Shown here in pieces: positions 13,844 through 21,424 of a stretch of DNA of 35,384 nt (its first letter is position 1; each line of letters opens with the position of its first letter). This stretch comes from a virus. Where the stretch lies: positions 1 through 35,384 of IMG/VR virus record IMGVR_UViG_3300032893_000195, one strand, 5' to 3'. Both the position numbers and the translations under genes were made by a program. A model generated the notes under the pieces. It made no database searches. It was not told where the DNA came from and was given only the letters and a program-made list of their open reading frames with translations.

Positions 13844-14548
13844 ATGAGCGCAGCAATCGTTACACCGAACCCGTTTACCCTGGCGGATCGTATCAAGATC
13901 CAGCAACAGACGATGCGCACGCAAGGGTACGTCATCATCGGCCGTCTGACGTCGGTGGTGTTTGAGGCGCAGCGCTCCACGGCCGGCATCTCGCAATCGC
14001 GGGCCCGCTGGAATAACGCGCGGCAAGCGACCGAGCTCCGCGATCAGCCCGGGCTGCATCCGTTCTCTGAGGTGCAAGCGAAGCTCTGGGCGTCGATCAC
14101 GCTCGACTGGCTCACTCACAAAAATGCGCCATTGATTGCGATTTCCCGCGATCAGCGCGATCTGCTACTGCCGCGCGGTCTGACGCCGTTGCCTCCGATT
14201 CCGGATCCACGATGGACACCAAAGCACGCGCAGCAAGCGTGTCCGAATTCCAAAAAGGGCTGTAAGGACTGCGTTGCGCCGCGGATCGCGCAGCGGCTCA
14301 CCGGGTGCCCGGTGGTGGGCGATCGCGTACGCGATGTGATCAAAGCCCGTGACGGGAGCATGTTCGGCGTCATTCATCCGATTCGGGAAATGTGCGTGAT
14401 GCTCGGCGGGCAACAGGGCGGATTCGGAACTATCAAGGGCGCTGTCGAGCCGAGCGACGGCACGCACTTAAGTTTGCTGATCGATGACAGCAATCCCGAG
14501 CAGCTCGAGGCGTATTTCGTGGGCGGGCGATTTCAGTTAGGGGGATGA
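13844..14548 (+). CDS. Hypothetical late protein
   Basis: 234 residues with a good GAGAGGG ribosome-binding sequence in the repeated leader. Predicted order: a helix-rich N-terminal part (ADRIKIQQQTMRTQGY; SRARWNNARQATELRDQ), a middle Cys/Lys segment (ACPNSKKGCKDCVAPRI, then LTGCP) that may bind metal, and a beta-like C-terminus (MCVMLGGQQGGFG, GTHLSLLIDDSNP, LEAYFVGGRFQL). It is coupled by ATGA to the next small gene. A position between core-like and capsid-like genes suggests a virion or assembly protein; no family recognised. Confidence 0.55.
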   Translation: MSAAIVTPNPFTLADRIKIQQQTMRTQGYVIIGRLTSVVFEAQRSTAGISQSRARWNNARQATELRDQPGLHPFSEVQAKLWASITLDWLTHKNAPLIAISRDQRDLLLPRGLTPLPPIPDPRWTPKHAQQACPNSKKGCKDCVAPRIAQRLTGCPVVGDRVRDVIKARDGSMFGVIHPIREMCVMLGGQQGGFGTIKGAVEPSDGTHLSLLIDDSNPEQLEAYFVGGRFQLGG

Positions 14549-14799
14549 GCGACATGGCAGAGCTCGAGGAAGGGCAGTACGTGCGGTTTTTTCGCTCGCA
14601 CGATCGCACGCATGCACTTAGCGGCCTGGTGGTCGACGTGCGCGACGATGAGGTTTTGATCGAATCCGAACCCGATGGCGTGCCGATCTGGGCGAATGCG
14701 AGAGACGTGACGCCAATCGAGGAAAAGGCACCGGATGCTGCAGATGCAACAGATGCGATAGATGCAACAGATGCAAGCGATCCGGATCCCGCAGCCTAG
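14545..14799 (+). CDS. Small acidic protein with SH3-like start and DAT repeats
   Basis: 84 residues. Residues about 8-58 have the alternating pattern of a KOW/SH3-like barrel (GQYVRFFRSHDRTHALSG, then VVDVRDDEVLIESEP). The tail is a low-complexity acidic stretch (DAADATDAIDATDASD) encoded by an 18-bp tandem DNA repeat (14743-14778). The repeat number may vary between relatives. Coupled by ATGA to the gene before. Function unknown. Confidence 0.55.
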   Translation: MSDMAELEEGQYVRFFRSHDRTHALSGLVVDVRDDEVLIESEPDGVPIWANARDVTPIEEKAPDAADATDAIDATDASDPDPAA

Positions 14800-14899
14800 G
14801 GCGCGGAGGTGAGTTTTGGCACAAGTTAGGGTGTTTAATCCGGCATACACACCGCGAAGTTTTTTCGCGCGTGGGGCTGAGAGAGGGGGTACAAGCACA

Positions 14900-15358
14900 A
14901 TGGCACACCATCGTCATCACCGTCGAAACCGTCGGCACAATCCGTTTGGCGTTTCCGGCACGGTCGTCAAAGACGTCGTTTACAACGGCGTCGGCGCGGG
15001 CGTTTCCGGATATCTCGCTGGGCTGGTCGGGCAATCGGGCTGGATGGATGTTCTCGCGACTGCGGCAATCGGAGTCGGTTTGAACTTCGCCGGCAAGTCG
15101 GTCGTCGGGGCAGAAGCAGGTGAGGAGCTCATGAAGGGCGGCTTGCTGTTGGCCGGAATCAAAGCGGCCAAGCAGTTTGGCGTCGCAGTGCCCGGCCTCG
15201 GGCTCTATGTTCCGAGCTACTTCTCGGCACCTACGACGTCAGACGCTTACGGGCGCGCAAGCGCTCCGACCATCATGCTGCCGGCTGCAGCATCGGGCGG
15301 CGGCAAGGGCGTCGGCTACGGCAATCGCTTTAAGTCGCGCTTTGCCACGCGGTTCTAG
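14900..15358 (+). CDS. Basic, glycine-rich hydrophobic late protein
   Basis: 152 residues from ATG 14900 (GAGAGGGGG about 10 nt upstream). An in-frame TTG at 14816 has an excellent GGAGGTGA before it and would add 28 residues, so two starts are possible. The N-terminus is extremely basic (HHRHHRRNRRHNPFG). A long Gly/Ala/Val-rich hydrophobic part with two helices follows (VGAGVSGYLAGLVG; VLATAAIGVGLNFAG), then VPGLGLY and a basic end (NRFKSRFATRF). That end echoes the KRFQSRFAKC start of the next protein. This fits a membrane-embedded, DNA- or capsid-contacting virion protein. Confidence 0.6.
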   Translation: MAHHRHHRRNRRHNPFGVSGTVVKDVVYNGVGAGVSGYLAGLVGQSGWMDVLATAAIGVGLNFAGKSVVGAEAGEELMKGGLLLAGIKAAKQFGVAVPGLGLYVPSYFSAPTTSDAYGRASAPTIMLPAAASGGGKGVGYGNRFKSRFATRF

Positions 15359-15432
15359 CGGACCGGTGTAGTTTTTCCGCTGTGCGTAAGCACGGCATGA
15401 AGGATTCAGACCTGAGAGGAGGCGAAAACAAC

Positions 15433-16203
15433 ATGGTCAACAAACGATTTCAATCGCGTTTCGCGAAGTGCCGCGAAATTACCGAGCGTGAAGTCGGCCG
15501 CCCGAGACTCGAGATGCTCCGCAAAAATCCCATCATCGCAGGGCAACTCGAGTACCTCGTGCAGCCGATTTACGACTTTTACGGCGTGGCAGTTGCCACG
15601 GCCGTGACAAAGCAGAGCACGTTCGCTCAGCCCATCGGCGCCAACTATACGCCGTCCGGCGGAGCGGCGATTGTGAAGTCTCTCTACCACACCAATTTGG
15701 TGCAGCCCGGAATGTTGGATGCACCGAAAAAGATGTTGGTGAAGGGCATCTGCCTCGTGCTGCGGAATGATGTTGCTCCGCAGGATCTCGCGAGTTTCGT
15801 CGGTCAAACACTCCTGCAACTCCAGATCTCCGGTAAAGACTACTGGACCGGTCTAGCGCAGAAGTGCCCGGCGGGTGGCGGGGCTTTCGGCTTCGCAATC
15901 TCGACGCAGACACTCGCGGCCGGTGGAACGATGGCGGTTCTCAATTCGAACGGCTATCCCCACACGCTCAACATCAACACGATCACCGACGATATGCCAC
16001 AGGTGCCCGGACTGCCAGCAATGGATCCGATCCTCGGGCAGCTCATCGAACAGCAGCAGAACTTTTTCGTCACGCTGGATCCGACGATCACAGGCTCGGC
16101 TGCGTTCACGACGCTGGCCGCGGCTCCTGCGACGCAGTTCGTCGGCACGGGCATCAATGCTCACGTGTACCTCGAGGGCGTACTGATGCGGGCGGTGCTG
16201 TAG
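15433..16203 (+). CDS. Candidate major capsid protein (jelly-roll-like)
   Basis: 256 residues with the strongest ribosome-binding site in the late block (GAGAGGAGG before ATG 15433). After a basic N-terminus the protein is mostly beta-like, with no membrane helix: PGMLDAPKKMLVKGICLVLRN, then DLASFVGQTLLQLQISGKDYW, then QQNFFVTLDPTITG, ending AHVYLEGVLMRAVL. From memory this order (TNLxQxGxL, F/M-x-VKxI, QNFxVxL, VxLxGxLxR) recurs in capsid proteins of nontailed phages with jelly-roll folds. Size is close to double-jelly-roll proteins such as PM2 P2 (269 residues). Hairpins follow the gene and may let it be made in excess. It could instead be a large single-barrel protein. Confidence 0.55.
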   Translation: MVNKRFQSRFAKCREITEREVGRPRLEMLRKNPIIAGQLEYLVQPIYDFYGVAVATAVTKQSTFAQPIGANYTPSGGAAIVKSLYHTNLVQPGMLDAPKKMLVKGICLVLRNDVAPQDLASFVGQTLLQLQISGKDYWTGLAQKCPAGGGAFGFAISTQTLAAGGTMAVLNSNGYPHTLNINTITDDMPQVPGLPAMDPILGQLIEQQQNFFVTLDPTITGSAAFTTLAAAPATQFVGTGINAHVYLEGVLMRAVL

Positions 16204-16220
16204 ATCGCAATTACCAACGC

Positions 16221-16271
16221 GCTCGCCGTTGCGCTGTGCTTGGCGAGCCGGGACGCGAGCGGGCCCGGCTC
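16221..16271 (+). terminator. Two overlapping, mutually exclusive hairpins after the capsid gene
   Basis: GCTCGCC (16221-16227) pairs with GGCGAGC (16242-16248), while GAGCCGGG (16245-16252) pairs with CCCGGCTC (16264-16271). The two stems share bases 16245-16248, so only one can form at a time. There is no clean U-tract after the second. Partial terminator, attenuator or RNA-processing site are the options. Confidence 0.5.
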
Positions 16272-16302
16272 CACATTTCTCAAAAGAAGGGAGTCCACCG
16301 CG

Positions 16303-16761
16303 ATGGATACGACGCAGCAAGTGGACGACAATTTCGAGCGGCAATGGTTTTCCTATGTGCTCGATTCGGTGGTTGGCGCGAATGCGGTGCAGGCTCCGAG
16401 TCAATTGCAGATTCTCACCGATGCGGATTTTGAGCTCTGGTGGCTGATTGGCTCAGCGACGGCCGCGGCTTCGCTGAAGGTGTTGATCAAAGAAGCGGCG
16501 ACCGGCCGGGATTTTATCGGCACGACGGCCTCGGTCATTTCCGGCGCCGGCACATTCAACGGCATCAATTTCAATCTACTGTGCGGCCTGGCGAGTGCGG
16601 CGGCGGCGTTTCCCCTGGCGGTTCCGTTTGTCATGCCGGCGACGCGCACCTATACCGTGCTGTATTCGGATTCAAGCGGCGCCCAGCAAACGATCGAGCT
16701 CGTGTTTTCCGGTTTCAAGCTGTGGCAAAAGTCCACGGCGGCATCCGCGGCCGGTCACTAA
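16303..16761 (+). CDS. Small beta-rich capsid-block protein, paralogue A
   Basis: 152 residues from ATG 16303, preceded by AAGGGAG. A polar N-terminus leads into DADFELWWLIGSATAA, a central Gly/Ala-rich part, then FPLAVPFVMPATRTYTVLY and TIELVFSGFKLW. The alternating hydrophobic pattern and the lack of helices suggest one beta barrel. The first and last signatures align with those of the next gene (SDFHLLALLGSATVN; PYQFDLPRSQVIVLL; TVQLVLYGVA), so the two are probably tandem paralogues. A minor capsid, penton or second coat protein is likely. Confidence 0.55.
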   Translation: MDTTQQVDDNFERQWFSYVLDSVVGANAVQAPSQLQILTDADFELWWLIGSATAAASLKVLIKEAATGRDFIGTTASVISGAGTFNGINFNLLCGLASAAAAFPLAVPFVMPATRTYTVLYSDSSGAQQTIELVFSGFKLWQKSTAASAAGH

Positions 16762-16794
16762 AAAACGCTCGAGCGTGCGGGAAGGAACGCAGCA

Positions 16795-17358
16795 ATGCAG
16801 CAAGCAGATCTCAGAACGTTGCGCCGGCAACTGATCAATCCCTACGCGCAGATGTTGCCATTGCGCTCGGATCAGGAATCGGTGTATCGCTTCGCCGAAC
16901 CGAATCCGCCGGGGCTCGAGGGCTACTTTCCGCGGTGGGAAGTGGTGAGCATGGTGTTAGGCGCGCAGCAGTCGCTGCAGGTGCGAGTCGATTTGATGAG
17001 TGATTTTCACCTGCTCGCGCTGCTCGGCTCGGCCACGGTCAACACCGGGCTAGGCGGGTTTCGCGCGGCGCTCTATGACGTTTTGAAAAAGCGGCGCATC
17101 GGCTCCGATCGCGGGATCCAATTTCCCAACATCGGCGGAGCTGCAGGCTCGGCGTTTTACATGCGCGAGCCGTACCAGTTCGATTTGCCGCGGTCGCAGG
17201 TGATCGTGCTTTTGCAGAACATGGAAGTCGCGCAGAACACAGTGCAGCTCGTGCTCTACGGCGTGGCGGCACCGTTCACGGGCAGGCTTAGCAATGAGCT
17301 GCCCAGCTATGGGCCGACACAGCCCGGGCTGCAGGACGATTGCACATTTGGCGGGTGA
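16795..17358 (+). CDS. Small beta-rich capsid-block protein, paralogue B
   Basis: 187 residues, with GGGAAGGAA before the ATG. A helical, basic N-terminus (LRTLRRQLINPYAQML) precedes a beta domain: GYFPRWEVVSMVLGA, SDFHLLALLGSATVN, FRAALYDVLKKRRI, FYMREPYQFDLPRSQ, then TVQLVLYGVA. This shares the 'DF.L..L.GSAT' and 'P...LP...' signatures with paralogue A. The extra N-terminal arm could make inter-subunit contacts. Two related small barrels beside a larger beta protein recall viruses built from several jelly-roll coat proteins (for example the P23-77/sphaerolipovirus type); this comparison is my inference. Confidence 0.55.
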   Translation: MQQADLRTLRRQLINPYAQMLPLRSDQESVYRFAEPNPPGLEGYFPRWEVVSMVLGAQQSLQVRVDLMSDFHLLALLGSATVNTGLGGFRAALYDVLKKRRIGSDRGIQFPNIGGAAGSAFYMREPYQFDLPRSQVIVLLQNMEVAQNTVQLVLYGVAAPFTGRLSNELPSYGPTQPGLQDDCTFGG

Positions 17359-17362
17359 CAGC

Positions 17363-17830
17363 ATGGGCTCTACATTGTGCGGGCCACAGCCCGTTAAAAA
17401 ACCGCTATGGATCGATCCTCCGGATCAGTGGGAGAACCTCGATCTCATCAATTACGTCGCGCTGCCTGGCGTCGGTCTCACCGCGAACGTGATCAGCTTT
17501 AAAGTGCCACTTGGGCACAATGGGGTGATCAAAAAAATCGCCAACAATTTTGTGGGCGGGGGGTGGACCGAAGGCTCGGGCGATGTGACTTGGCAGATCC
17601 TCGTCGATGGCGCACCTCCGCCGGGCTCGGTCGGTTACGACAATATCCTCGCTTCGCTCGGCTCGCCGGCGAATCCGGTGGAGATTGCCGGCTTTCGCAT
17701 CTACGAAAATCAGGTGCTCACGCTGGTGGTGCGCAATGCGGCCGTAGTGCTCGCGCAGCAACTCTCGGGCGGGCGGTTCATCGGGTATCTATATCCGCGC
17801 CAAATGGAGGAGGATAACGCATTCCTATGA
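17363..17830 (+). CDS. Beta-barrel-like minor capsid or spike protein
   Basis: 155 residues from ATG 17363, four bases after the previous stop. After an N-terminal arm (KKPLWIDPPDQWENLDL) the protein alternates like a jelly roll: ANVISFKVPLGHNGVIKKI, DVTWQILVDGAPPP, NPVEIAGFRIYENQV, LTLVVRNAAVVL, FIGYLYPRQ. It has no cysteine in the domain and no membrane helix. It is coupled by ATGA to the secreted spike-like protein that follows. A capsid-vertex or spike-base protein is a reasonable guess; other small virion beta proteins are possible. Confidence 0.55.
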   Translation: MGSTLCGPQPVKKPLWIDPPDQWENLDLINYVALPGVGLTANVISFKVPLGHNGVIKKIANNFVGGGWTEGSGDVTWQILVDGAPPPGSVGYDNILASLGSPANPVEIAGFRIYENQVLTLVVRNAAVVLAQQLSGGRFIGYLYPRQMEEDNAFL

Positions 17831-18903
17831 AAGCTCGCCTTGGCATGCTGTCGCTTTTCCTGGCGCTCGGATCGATCGTCGCGCACGCGCAATTTATCGG
17901 GTACACCTCGGCGCAAAGCACGACGTCGACGCCCTACAATAACGTCACGTGCACCGCGGCGCTCACGGCAAGCCCGGTGACAGTGCGGAACATTGGGCAG
18001 GGCGGGCACTGGGCGACACTCACCGGCAATAGCGGCGCCACCACGCTGCTTTACACAATTCAGGGATCTTACGACGGCATCACGTTTTTCGATATCTCCG
18101 ACGTGGGCAGTCTGCCGCCACAGTCAACGGACATTCCGAACATCACGGGCACGGGCTACTATCCGGTCATCGGGGTCAAGGTCGGGGCGTGCACGCCCAG
18201 CAATGCGACGATCACGATCAAGTACGGCGGAATTTCGCTCACTCCTAGTCAGCCGGTTGGATCCGCACAAGGCGGGCAGCTCAATAAGCACCTGGCCTCA
18301 AACCTGGGCGCGGGGGGAGCGTATCAGTCGGGCGCATTACGCACACCGTTTGGCAGTTCGGCCGGCGTGCTCAATTTCATTTTCGGCAGTGGCGCCGGGC
18401 CGACGGGCTCGACGTTAGTGGTCACGTGTCAAACCCTGGGCACGGCGACGGCCGCGCTGCAGACGTTCACGTTTCCACTGCAAACGACAAACTCGCTCGC
18501 GCAAAGCTTTAATGTGCCGCCCGCGGCGTGTCCCTATTTCAACGTGACCTACAACAATGGCGGGGCGAGTGCGAATGTGTTCTCGCTCGATTATGCGTTT
18601 GCTCCGCCCGGCTCCTCGCCTCCGCCGTATGCCTACACGCACATCACGGGCACGAGCGCCACGACAATCAAGGCGACGCAGGGCACCGTGCATACGGTGT
18701 CGATCAATACCGGTGGAGCGGGTACGTTCACGCTCTTTGATTTGCCGGCCGCCAGCTGCACGGGCACGCCGGCGACGAATCAGGTCGCGATTGTCACCTC
18801 TACAGCGGCAACACTGCAGACGTTCACATATGACGCTAATTTTCTGAGCGGGATCTGCGCGAAAGCTTCGGTCGCCATGGATGTTACGGTCTCGAGTCAA
18901 TGA
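17827..18903 (+). CDS. Secreted beta-rich spike-like protein with signal peptide
   Basis: 358 residues. A clear Sec signal peptide (MKARLGMLSLFLALGSIVA, cleavage after AHA before QF) is followed by a Ser/Thr/Gly-rich, beta-dominated protein with about ten scattered Cys (for example NVTCTAAL, KVGACTPS, LVVTCQTL, PAACPYF). Segments such as LLYTIQGSYDGITFFDISD and ATITIKYGGIS resemble domains of phage spike or fibre proteins that begin 'YxxxGSxDGxxW'. It lies in the capsid block and is coupled by ATGA on both sides. The signal peptide implies export, unusual for a virion protein built in the cytoplasm. Confidence 0.6.
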   Translation: MKARLGMLSLFLALGSIVAHAQFIGYTSAQSTTSTPYNNVTCTAALTASPVTVRNIGQGGHWATLTGNSGATTLLYTIQGSYDGITFFDISDVGSLPPQSTDIPNITGTGYYPVIGVKVGACTPSNATITIKYGGISLTPSQPVGSAQGGQLNKHLASNLGAGGAYQSGALRTPFGSSAGVLNFIFGSGAGPTGSTLVVTCQTLGTATAALQTFTFPLQTTNSLAQSFNVPPAACPYFNVTYNNGGASANVFSLDYAFAPPGSSPPPYAYTHITGTSATTIKATQGTVHTVSINTGGAGTFTLFDLPAASCTGTPATNQVAIVTSTAATLQTFTYDANFLSGICAKASVAMDVTVSSQ

Positions 18904-19070
18904 ATGTGATCGTCACCATCTGGCGCGGGGCGGAAAGCGTACTCACGGCGGTGGCGACGGATGGCGAGCTGGTCGCGGATCTGAAACTACTGGCGCAAGC
19001 GAAAGGCTACCGGGTCGAGATCAAAGAGCAGAGTGATGGAGACCGGGGCTATTCGAAAGTGCGCACATGA
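18900..19070 (+). CDS. Small hypothetical protein
   Basis: 56 residues, with an ATGA overlap to the previous stop. It reads as one small alpha/beta unit: a beta strand (MNVIVTIWRGAES), VLTAVATDGELVADL, then a helix-strand pair (KLLAQAKGYRVEIKEQ). The overlap and natural composition support a real gene. No family recognised. Confidence 0.55.
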   Translation: MNVIVTIWRGAESVLTAVATDGELVADLKLLAQAKGYRVEIKEQSDGDRGYSKVRT

Positions 19071-19233
19071 CTTGGTAAATCGTTTTCAGGTGGCGCTTTC
19101 TCTGCTCGAGTCGGAGCGCTGCACGTGCGAGCATCATCGGCGGGCCGAGCGCGAGATCCGATCGACGATTCGACTGGCGCACCATCTGCAGGAGCTCGCG
19201 AAGGTGCTCGAGGAAGGGGGCACAACGAAATGA
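19036..19233 (+). CDS. Small helical cysteine/histidine protein
   Basis: 65 residues from ATG 19036 (a GTG precedes at 19033); it overlaps the previous gene by 35 bp, and a TTG at 19072 is an alternative start. Helical throughout, with a CTCEHH cluster in the middle (ESERCTCEHHRRAEREI) that could bind a metal, and a leucine-rich end (RLAHHLQELAKVLEEG). It has an ATGA overlap with the membrane protein downstream. Function unknown. Confidence 0.5.
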   Translation: METGAIRKCAHDLVNRFQVALSLLESERCTCEHHRRAEREIRSTIRLAHHLQELAKVLEEGGTTK

Positions 19234-19625
19234 TCGCGGCCTTAAATATCGTGATTTTCGGCGTCGGTTGGGTGCTCTACGTGGCGGCGCAAGCACAAAA
19301 CTCCGTCACCTCTAAGTCGAACGGGCTGCCGTCGGGTTGGCCTGGTATTCGCATCTGGCTGCGCGCGCATGCGGTTAACCTGGCGACGCGCGCATTTTTC
19401 TCGGGCCTCGCTTACGGCTTTCTGGTCCACACGTTCGCCGCCAAAGTACAGAGCGCCGGCATGCCGATCAGCTCGCACGCGATCGCCGGCTGCGCCGGCT
19501 ACGCAGCGAATGCTCTGCTCTATCAATTCTTTGGATTATTTCCGGGGTTGCGGGTTGAGGTTTCGGATCTGGCGCCGCCGGCGAGCTCGAATCCCATACC
19601 ACCACCATCGGAGACACGCTCATGA
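19230..19625 (+). CDS. Polytopic membrane protein, holin-like
   Basis: 131 residues from an ATGA-coupled ATG. Three hydrophobic segments are visible: IAALNIVIFGVGWVLYVAA, LATRAFFSGLAYGFLVHTF and IAGCAGYAANALLYQFFGL. A polar Pro/Ser-rich tail follows (DLAPPASSNPIPPPSE). Three helices, small size and a place just before a lipoprotein and a muralytic enzyme make a holin or related lysis membrane protein likely, although no signature proves it. It could instead be a virion membrane protein. Confidence 0.55.
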   Translation: MIAALNIVIFGVGWVLYVAAQAQNSVTSKSNGLPSGWPGIRIWLRAHAVNLATRAFFSGLAYGFLVHTFAAKVQSAGMPISSHAIAGCAGYAANALLYQFFGLFPGLRVEVSDLAPPASSNPIPPPSETRS

Positions 19626-20209
19626 GAAAAACTCGATCGCTTGCGCTGATCCTCTGCGCGCTCACGCTCACCGCGGCATGCATTCACAAAACCGGCGGCG
19701 CGGTCACGCCGTGGGAGCGGGTTCACACGTATAACGCATCACTGGCCGAAACAAATAATGCGATCGAAAAGGGCGCGGAGATCGCAGTTTCGACCGATTT
19801 GCTGCAGCCCGCACAGGCGGCGCCGGTCATCGGGTGGACCGGGCAAGTTGCGACGCTGCATTTACAGGTGACGGCAATCCTGCAGCAAGGGCAAGCGACG
19901 ACGGCCAACATTGCGGGGGTGCGGTCGCTGATCGATCAGATCAAAGCATCGATCGCGACGCTCCCGCCGGCGGCGCTCGGAATTAAAAATCCGAAATCAC
20001 AGCAAACGTTCGAGCAAGACGTGCAAGCGATCGGCACGCTCGCCGACGGGATCCTCGCCGCACTCGAGGCGATCGGCACGGGCTCGGCGAGTCGCTCGAT
20101 CGAAGCTTATCCGCCGCCGATCACGAATCCGGCGACATTGACAGCTAATCCGTTGCCGATCACGAATCCGGCGACGTTGACGGTGCCGCATTCCGGGGGT
20201 GCAAAGTGA
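19622..20209 (+). CDS. Lipoprotein, spanin-like position
   Basis: 195 residues. A lipoprotein signal peptide ends in LTAAC with the lipidated Cys20. The mature part is helical (WERVHTYNASLAETNNAIEKG; VATLHLQVTAILQQG; FEQDVQAIGTLADGILAALEAI), with a C-terminal tail of two 13-residue repeats of the form PPITNPATLTANP. It would be held on the periplasmic face of the inner or outer membrane. In the lysis-like neighbourhood it could be an outer-membrane spanin subunit or an exclusion lipoprotein; the length is large for a spanin. Coupled to both neighbours by ATGA or GTGA. Confidence 0.65.
   Translation: MRKTRSLALILCALTLTAACIHKTGGAVTPWERVHTYNASLAETNNAIEKGAEIAVSTDLLQPAQAAPVIGWTGQVATLHLQVTAILQQGQATTANIAGVRSLIDQIKASIATLPPAALGIKNPKSQQTFEQDVQAIGTLADGILAALEAIGTGSASRSIEAYPPPITNPATLTANPLPITNPATLTVPHSGGAK
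20117..20181 (+). repeat. Two 26-bp direct repeats in the lipoprotein tail
   Basis: Bases 20117-20142 and 20156-20181 differ at one position and lie 39 bp apart (13 codons), encoding the repeated ITNPATLT segment. In-frame duplication by slippage is the simplest origin, so the copy number may differ in relatives. Confidence 0.85.
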
Positions 20210-20442
20210 CGCCACAGTTACTAACGGAAATCGTTTCGCTCATCGTGCAACTCGGTCCGCTGGGCGTCGATCTTTTCGTCAAGCTCGAGGGCTTGCTGAA
20301 TATCGGGCCGGATGAAAAACAAAACATTGCGAATGCGATCGCGGCGTCGAATGCGGCCGATCAGGACACGATCAGCCGGGTCACGGCGTGGATGACGGCG
20401 AACGGGTTCAAGCTGAGTTTCACGCCGGCGCCGAAAAGCTAA
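20206..20442 (+). CDS. Small hypothetical protein
   Basis: 78 residues starting at a GTG that overlaps the previous stop (GTGA). Two helices (LLTEIVSLIVQLGPLGVDLFVKLEGLL; KQNIANAIAASNAADQDTISRV) and a short end. The first helix is amphipathic to hydrophobic and might sit on a membrane. From memory similar short proteins occur near phage lysis genes, with no known role. Confidence 0.55.
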   Translation: MTPQLLTEIVSLIVQLGPLGVDLFVKLEGLLNIGPDEKQNIANAIAASNAADQDTISRVTAWMTANGFKLSFTPAPKS

Positions 20443-20448
20443 AAGCGC

Positions 20449-20634
20449 ATGGCTGGCGGGTGGCAGATTGCGGTATGCGACGTGTGTCGCCTTTTGGACG
20501 GCGATCAGTCGCTAAAACCCTGCTTTTATTGCGGGACGTGCGACGCGCAGATCTGCGAGGAAGATGCGAACCAGTGGGGCCGCCGGGCGCAAGCGGCGGT
20601 GCTACGGCAAGCAGAAAAATTTGGGGTGTACTGA
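20449..20634 (+). CDS. Small zinc-binding protein
   Basis: 61 residues. CDVCRLLDGDQSLKPCFYC followed by GTCDAQICEEDA gives three closely spaced CxxC-type pairs, consistent with a zinc knuckle or RING-like fold. A helical end (GRRAQAAVLRQAEKFG) follows. Short zinc proteins of this sort are common in phage structural regions. The stop overlaps the next start (TGATG). Confidence 0.6.
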   Translation: MAGGWQIAVCDVCRLLDGDQSLKPCFYCGTCDAQICEEDANQWGRRAQAAVLRQAEKFGVY

Positions 20635-20879
20635 TGGCCTACTTGCTCGAGGTGGCGATCGTCGACGGCGGTGATCGTACGATCAAAGTCGTGCACCAAT
20701 TTTACGGACTCACGGAGGCAGAGGTTGCCACGTACAAGCGCGAGCACCTCGGCTCATGTGAATACTTCCGCGCGGCAGAGCGCGAGGGCCGCACTTTCGA
20801 GGAGCTCGAGGAAATCGACGATAGCGAGCTGCCGGATCCCGATGATTACGAATTCGACGAGGAGGAGCTGAGCGGATGA
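20634..20879 (+). CDS. Small protein with acidic tail
   Basis: 81 residues from ATG 20634, overlapping the previous TGA. An N-terminal beta-hairpin-like part (AYLLEVAIVDGGDRTIKVV) and a helix (LTEAEVATYKREHLG) precede a strongly acidic C-terminus (ELEEIDDSELPDPDDYEF, then DEEEL). The acidic tail could mimic DNA or bind a basic virion protein. Coupled by ATGA to the muralytic gene. Confidence 0.55.
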   Translation: MAYLLEVAIVDGGDRTIKVVHQFYGLTEAEVATYKREHLGSCEYFRAAEREGRTFEELEEIDDSELPDPDDYEFDEEELSG

Positions 20880-21409
20880 GTCAAAAATTACAGATTCCGC
20901 AAATTATTGCGCTCGCGCAGCTCGCCGGCTTTTCGGGCGACGATCTGCCTACGGCTGTCGCGGTAGCGCTGGCAGAATCGAGCGGCAATCCGCAAGCTTA
21001 CAATCCGGAGCGCGCGGCCGGCGCGCCGGAAGGGCAGGGAAGCTTCGGGCTCTGGCAGATCTATCTGCATGCGCATCCGGAATTCCGCGGGCAGAATCTT
21101 TTCGATCCGCAAACGAACGCGGCCGCGGCGTATGCGATTTATGCAGCGGCGGGGCACTCGTTTCGACCTTGGTCGACGTTCACCGCGGGGGCTTACCTGG
21201 CGCACCTCGACGACGTTAATGCCGCGCTGGCGTCAAACTCGGCCGATACGACGGCCACAGCGAGCGCCGGCGATAGCGGTGGCGGTGACACGACGGCCGC
21301 GCCGGCCGATTCGAGCACGCCGGGGTGGACACCGGACGGCGGGCAAACGATCGCGCTTCTGCTGGGCGGGGCCTTGGTGTTTGCATTGATTCGCGCGTTT
21401 GCTTCCTAA
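20876..21409 (+). CDS. Lytic transglycosylase/lysozyme-like protein with C-terminal membrane anchor
   Basis: 177 residues. The lysozyme-like (SLT) fold is shown by AVAVALAESSGNP with the likely catalytic Glu34, GQGSFGLWQIYLHAHPEF, and FRPWSTFTAGAYLAHLD. Such enzymes cleave the glycan strands of peptidoglycan. After about residue 110 a Thr/Ala/Asp-rich linker leads to a C-terminal hydrophobic helix (IALLLGGALVFALIRAF), so the enzyme is membrane-tethered like the late proteins at 7985-11758. A virion-associated entry enzyme fits better than a free endolysin, but it could serve both roles; I see no other endolysin. Confidence 0.75.
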   Translation: MSQKLQIPQIIALAQLAGFSGDDLPTAVAVALAESSGNPQAYNPERAAGAPEGQGSFGLWQIYLHAHPEFRGQNLFDPQTNAAAAYAIYAAAGHSFRPWSTFTAGAYLAHLDDVNAALASNSADTTATASAGDSGGGDTTAAPADSSTPGWTPDGGQTIALLLGGALVFALIRAFAS

Positions 21410-21424
21410 AGGCGCGCAAAGAAA

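Noticed and set aside
14830-14853. Further copy of the GGTGT/ACACC operator
   Set aside because: The arms are separated by 14 bp, unlike the 0-2 bp of the other sites, and 5-bp arms at that distance are expected by chance.
14816-14899. TTG start with a perfect GGAGGTGA ribosome-binding sequence for the basic late protein
   Set aside because: Not fully excluded, but the ATG at 14900 gives the typical basic N-terminus and its own GAGAGGGGG; kept as an alternative only.
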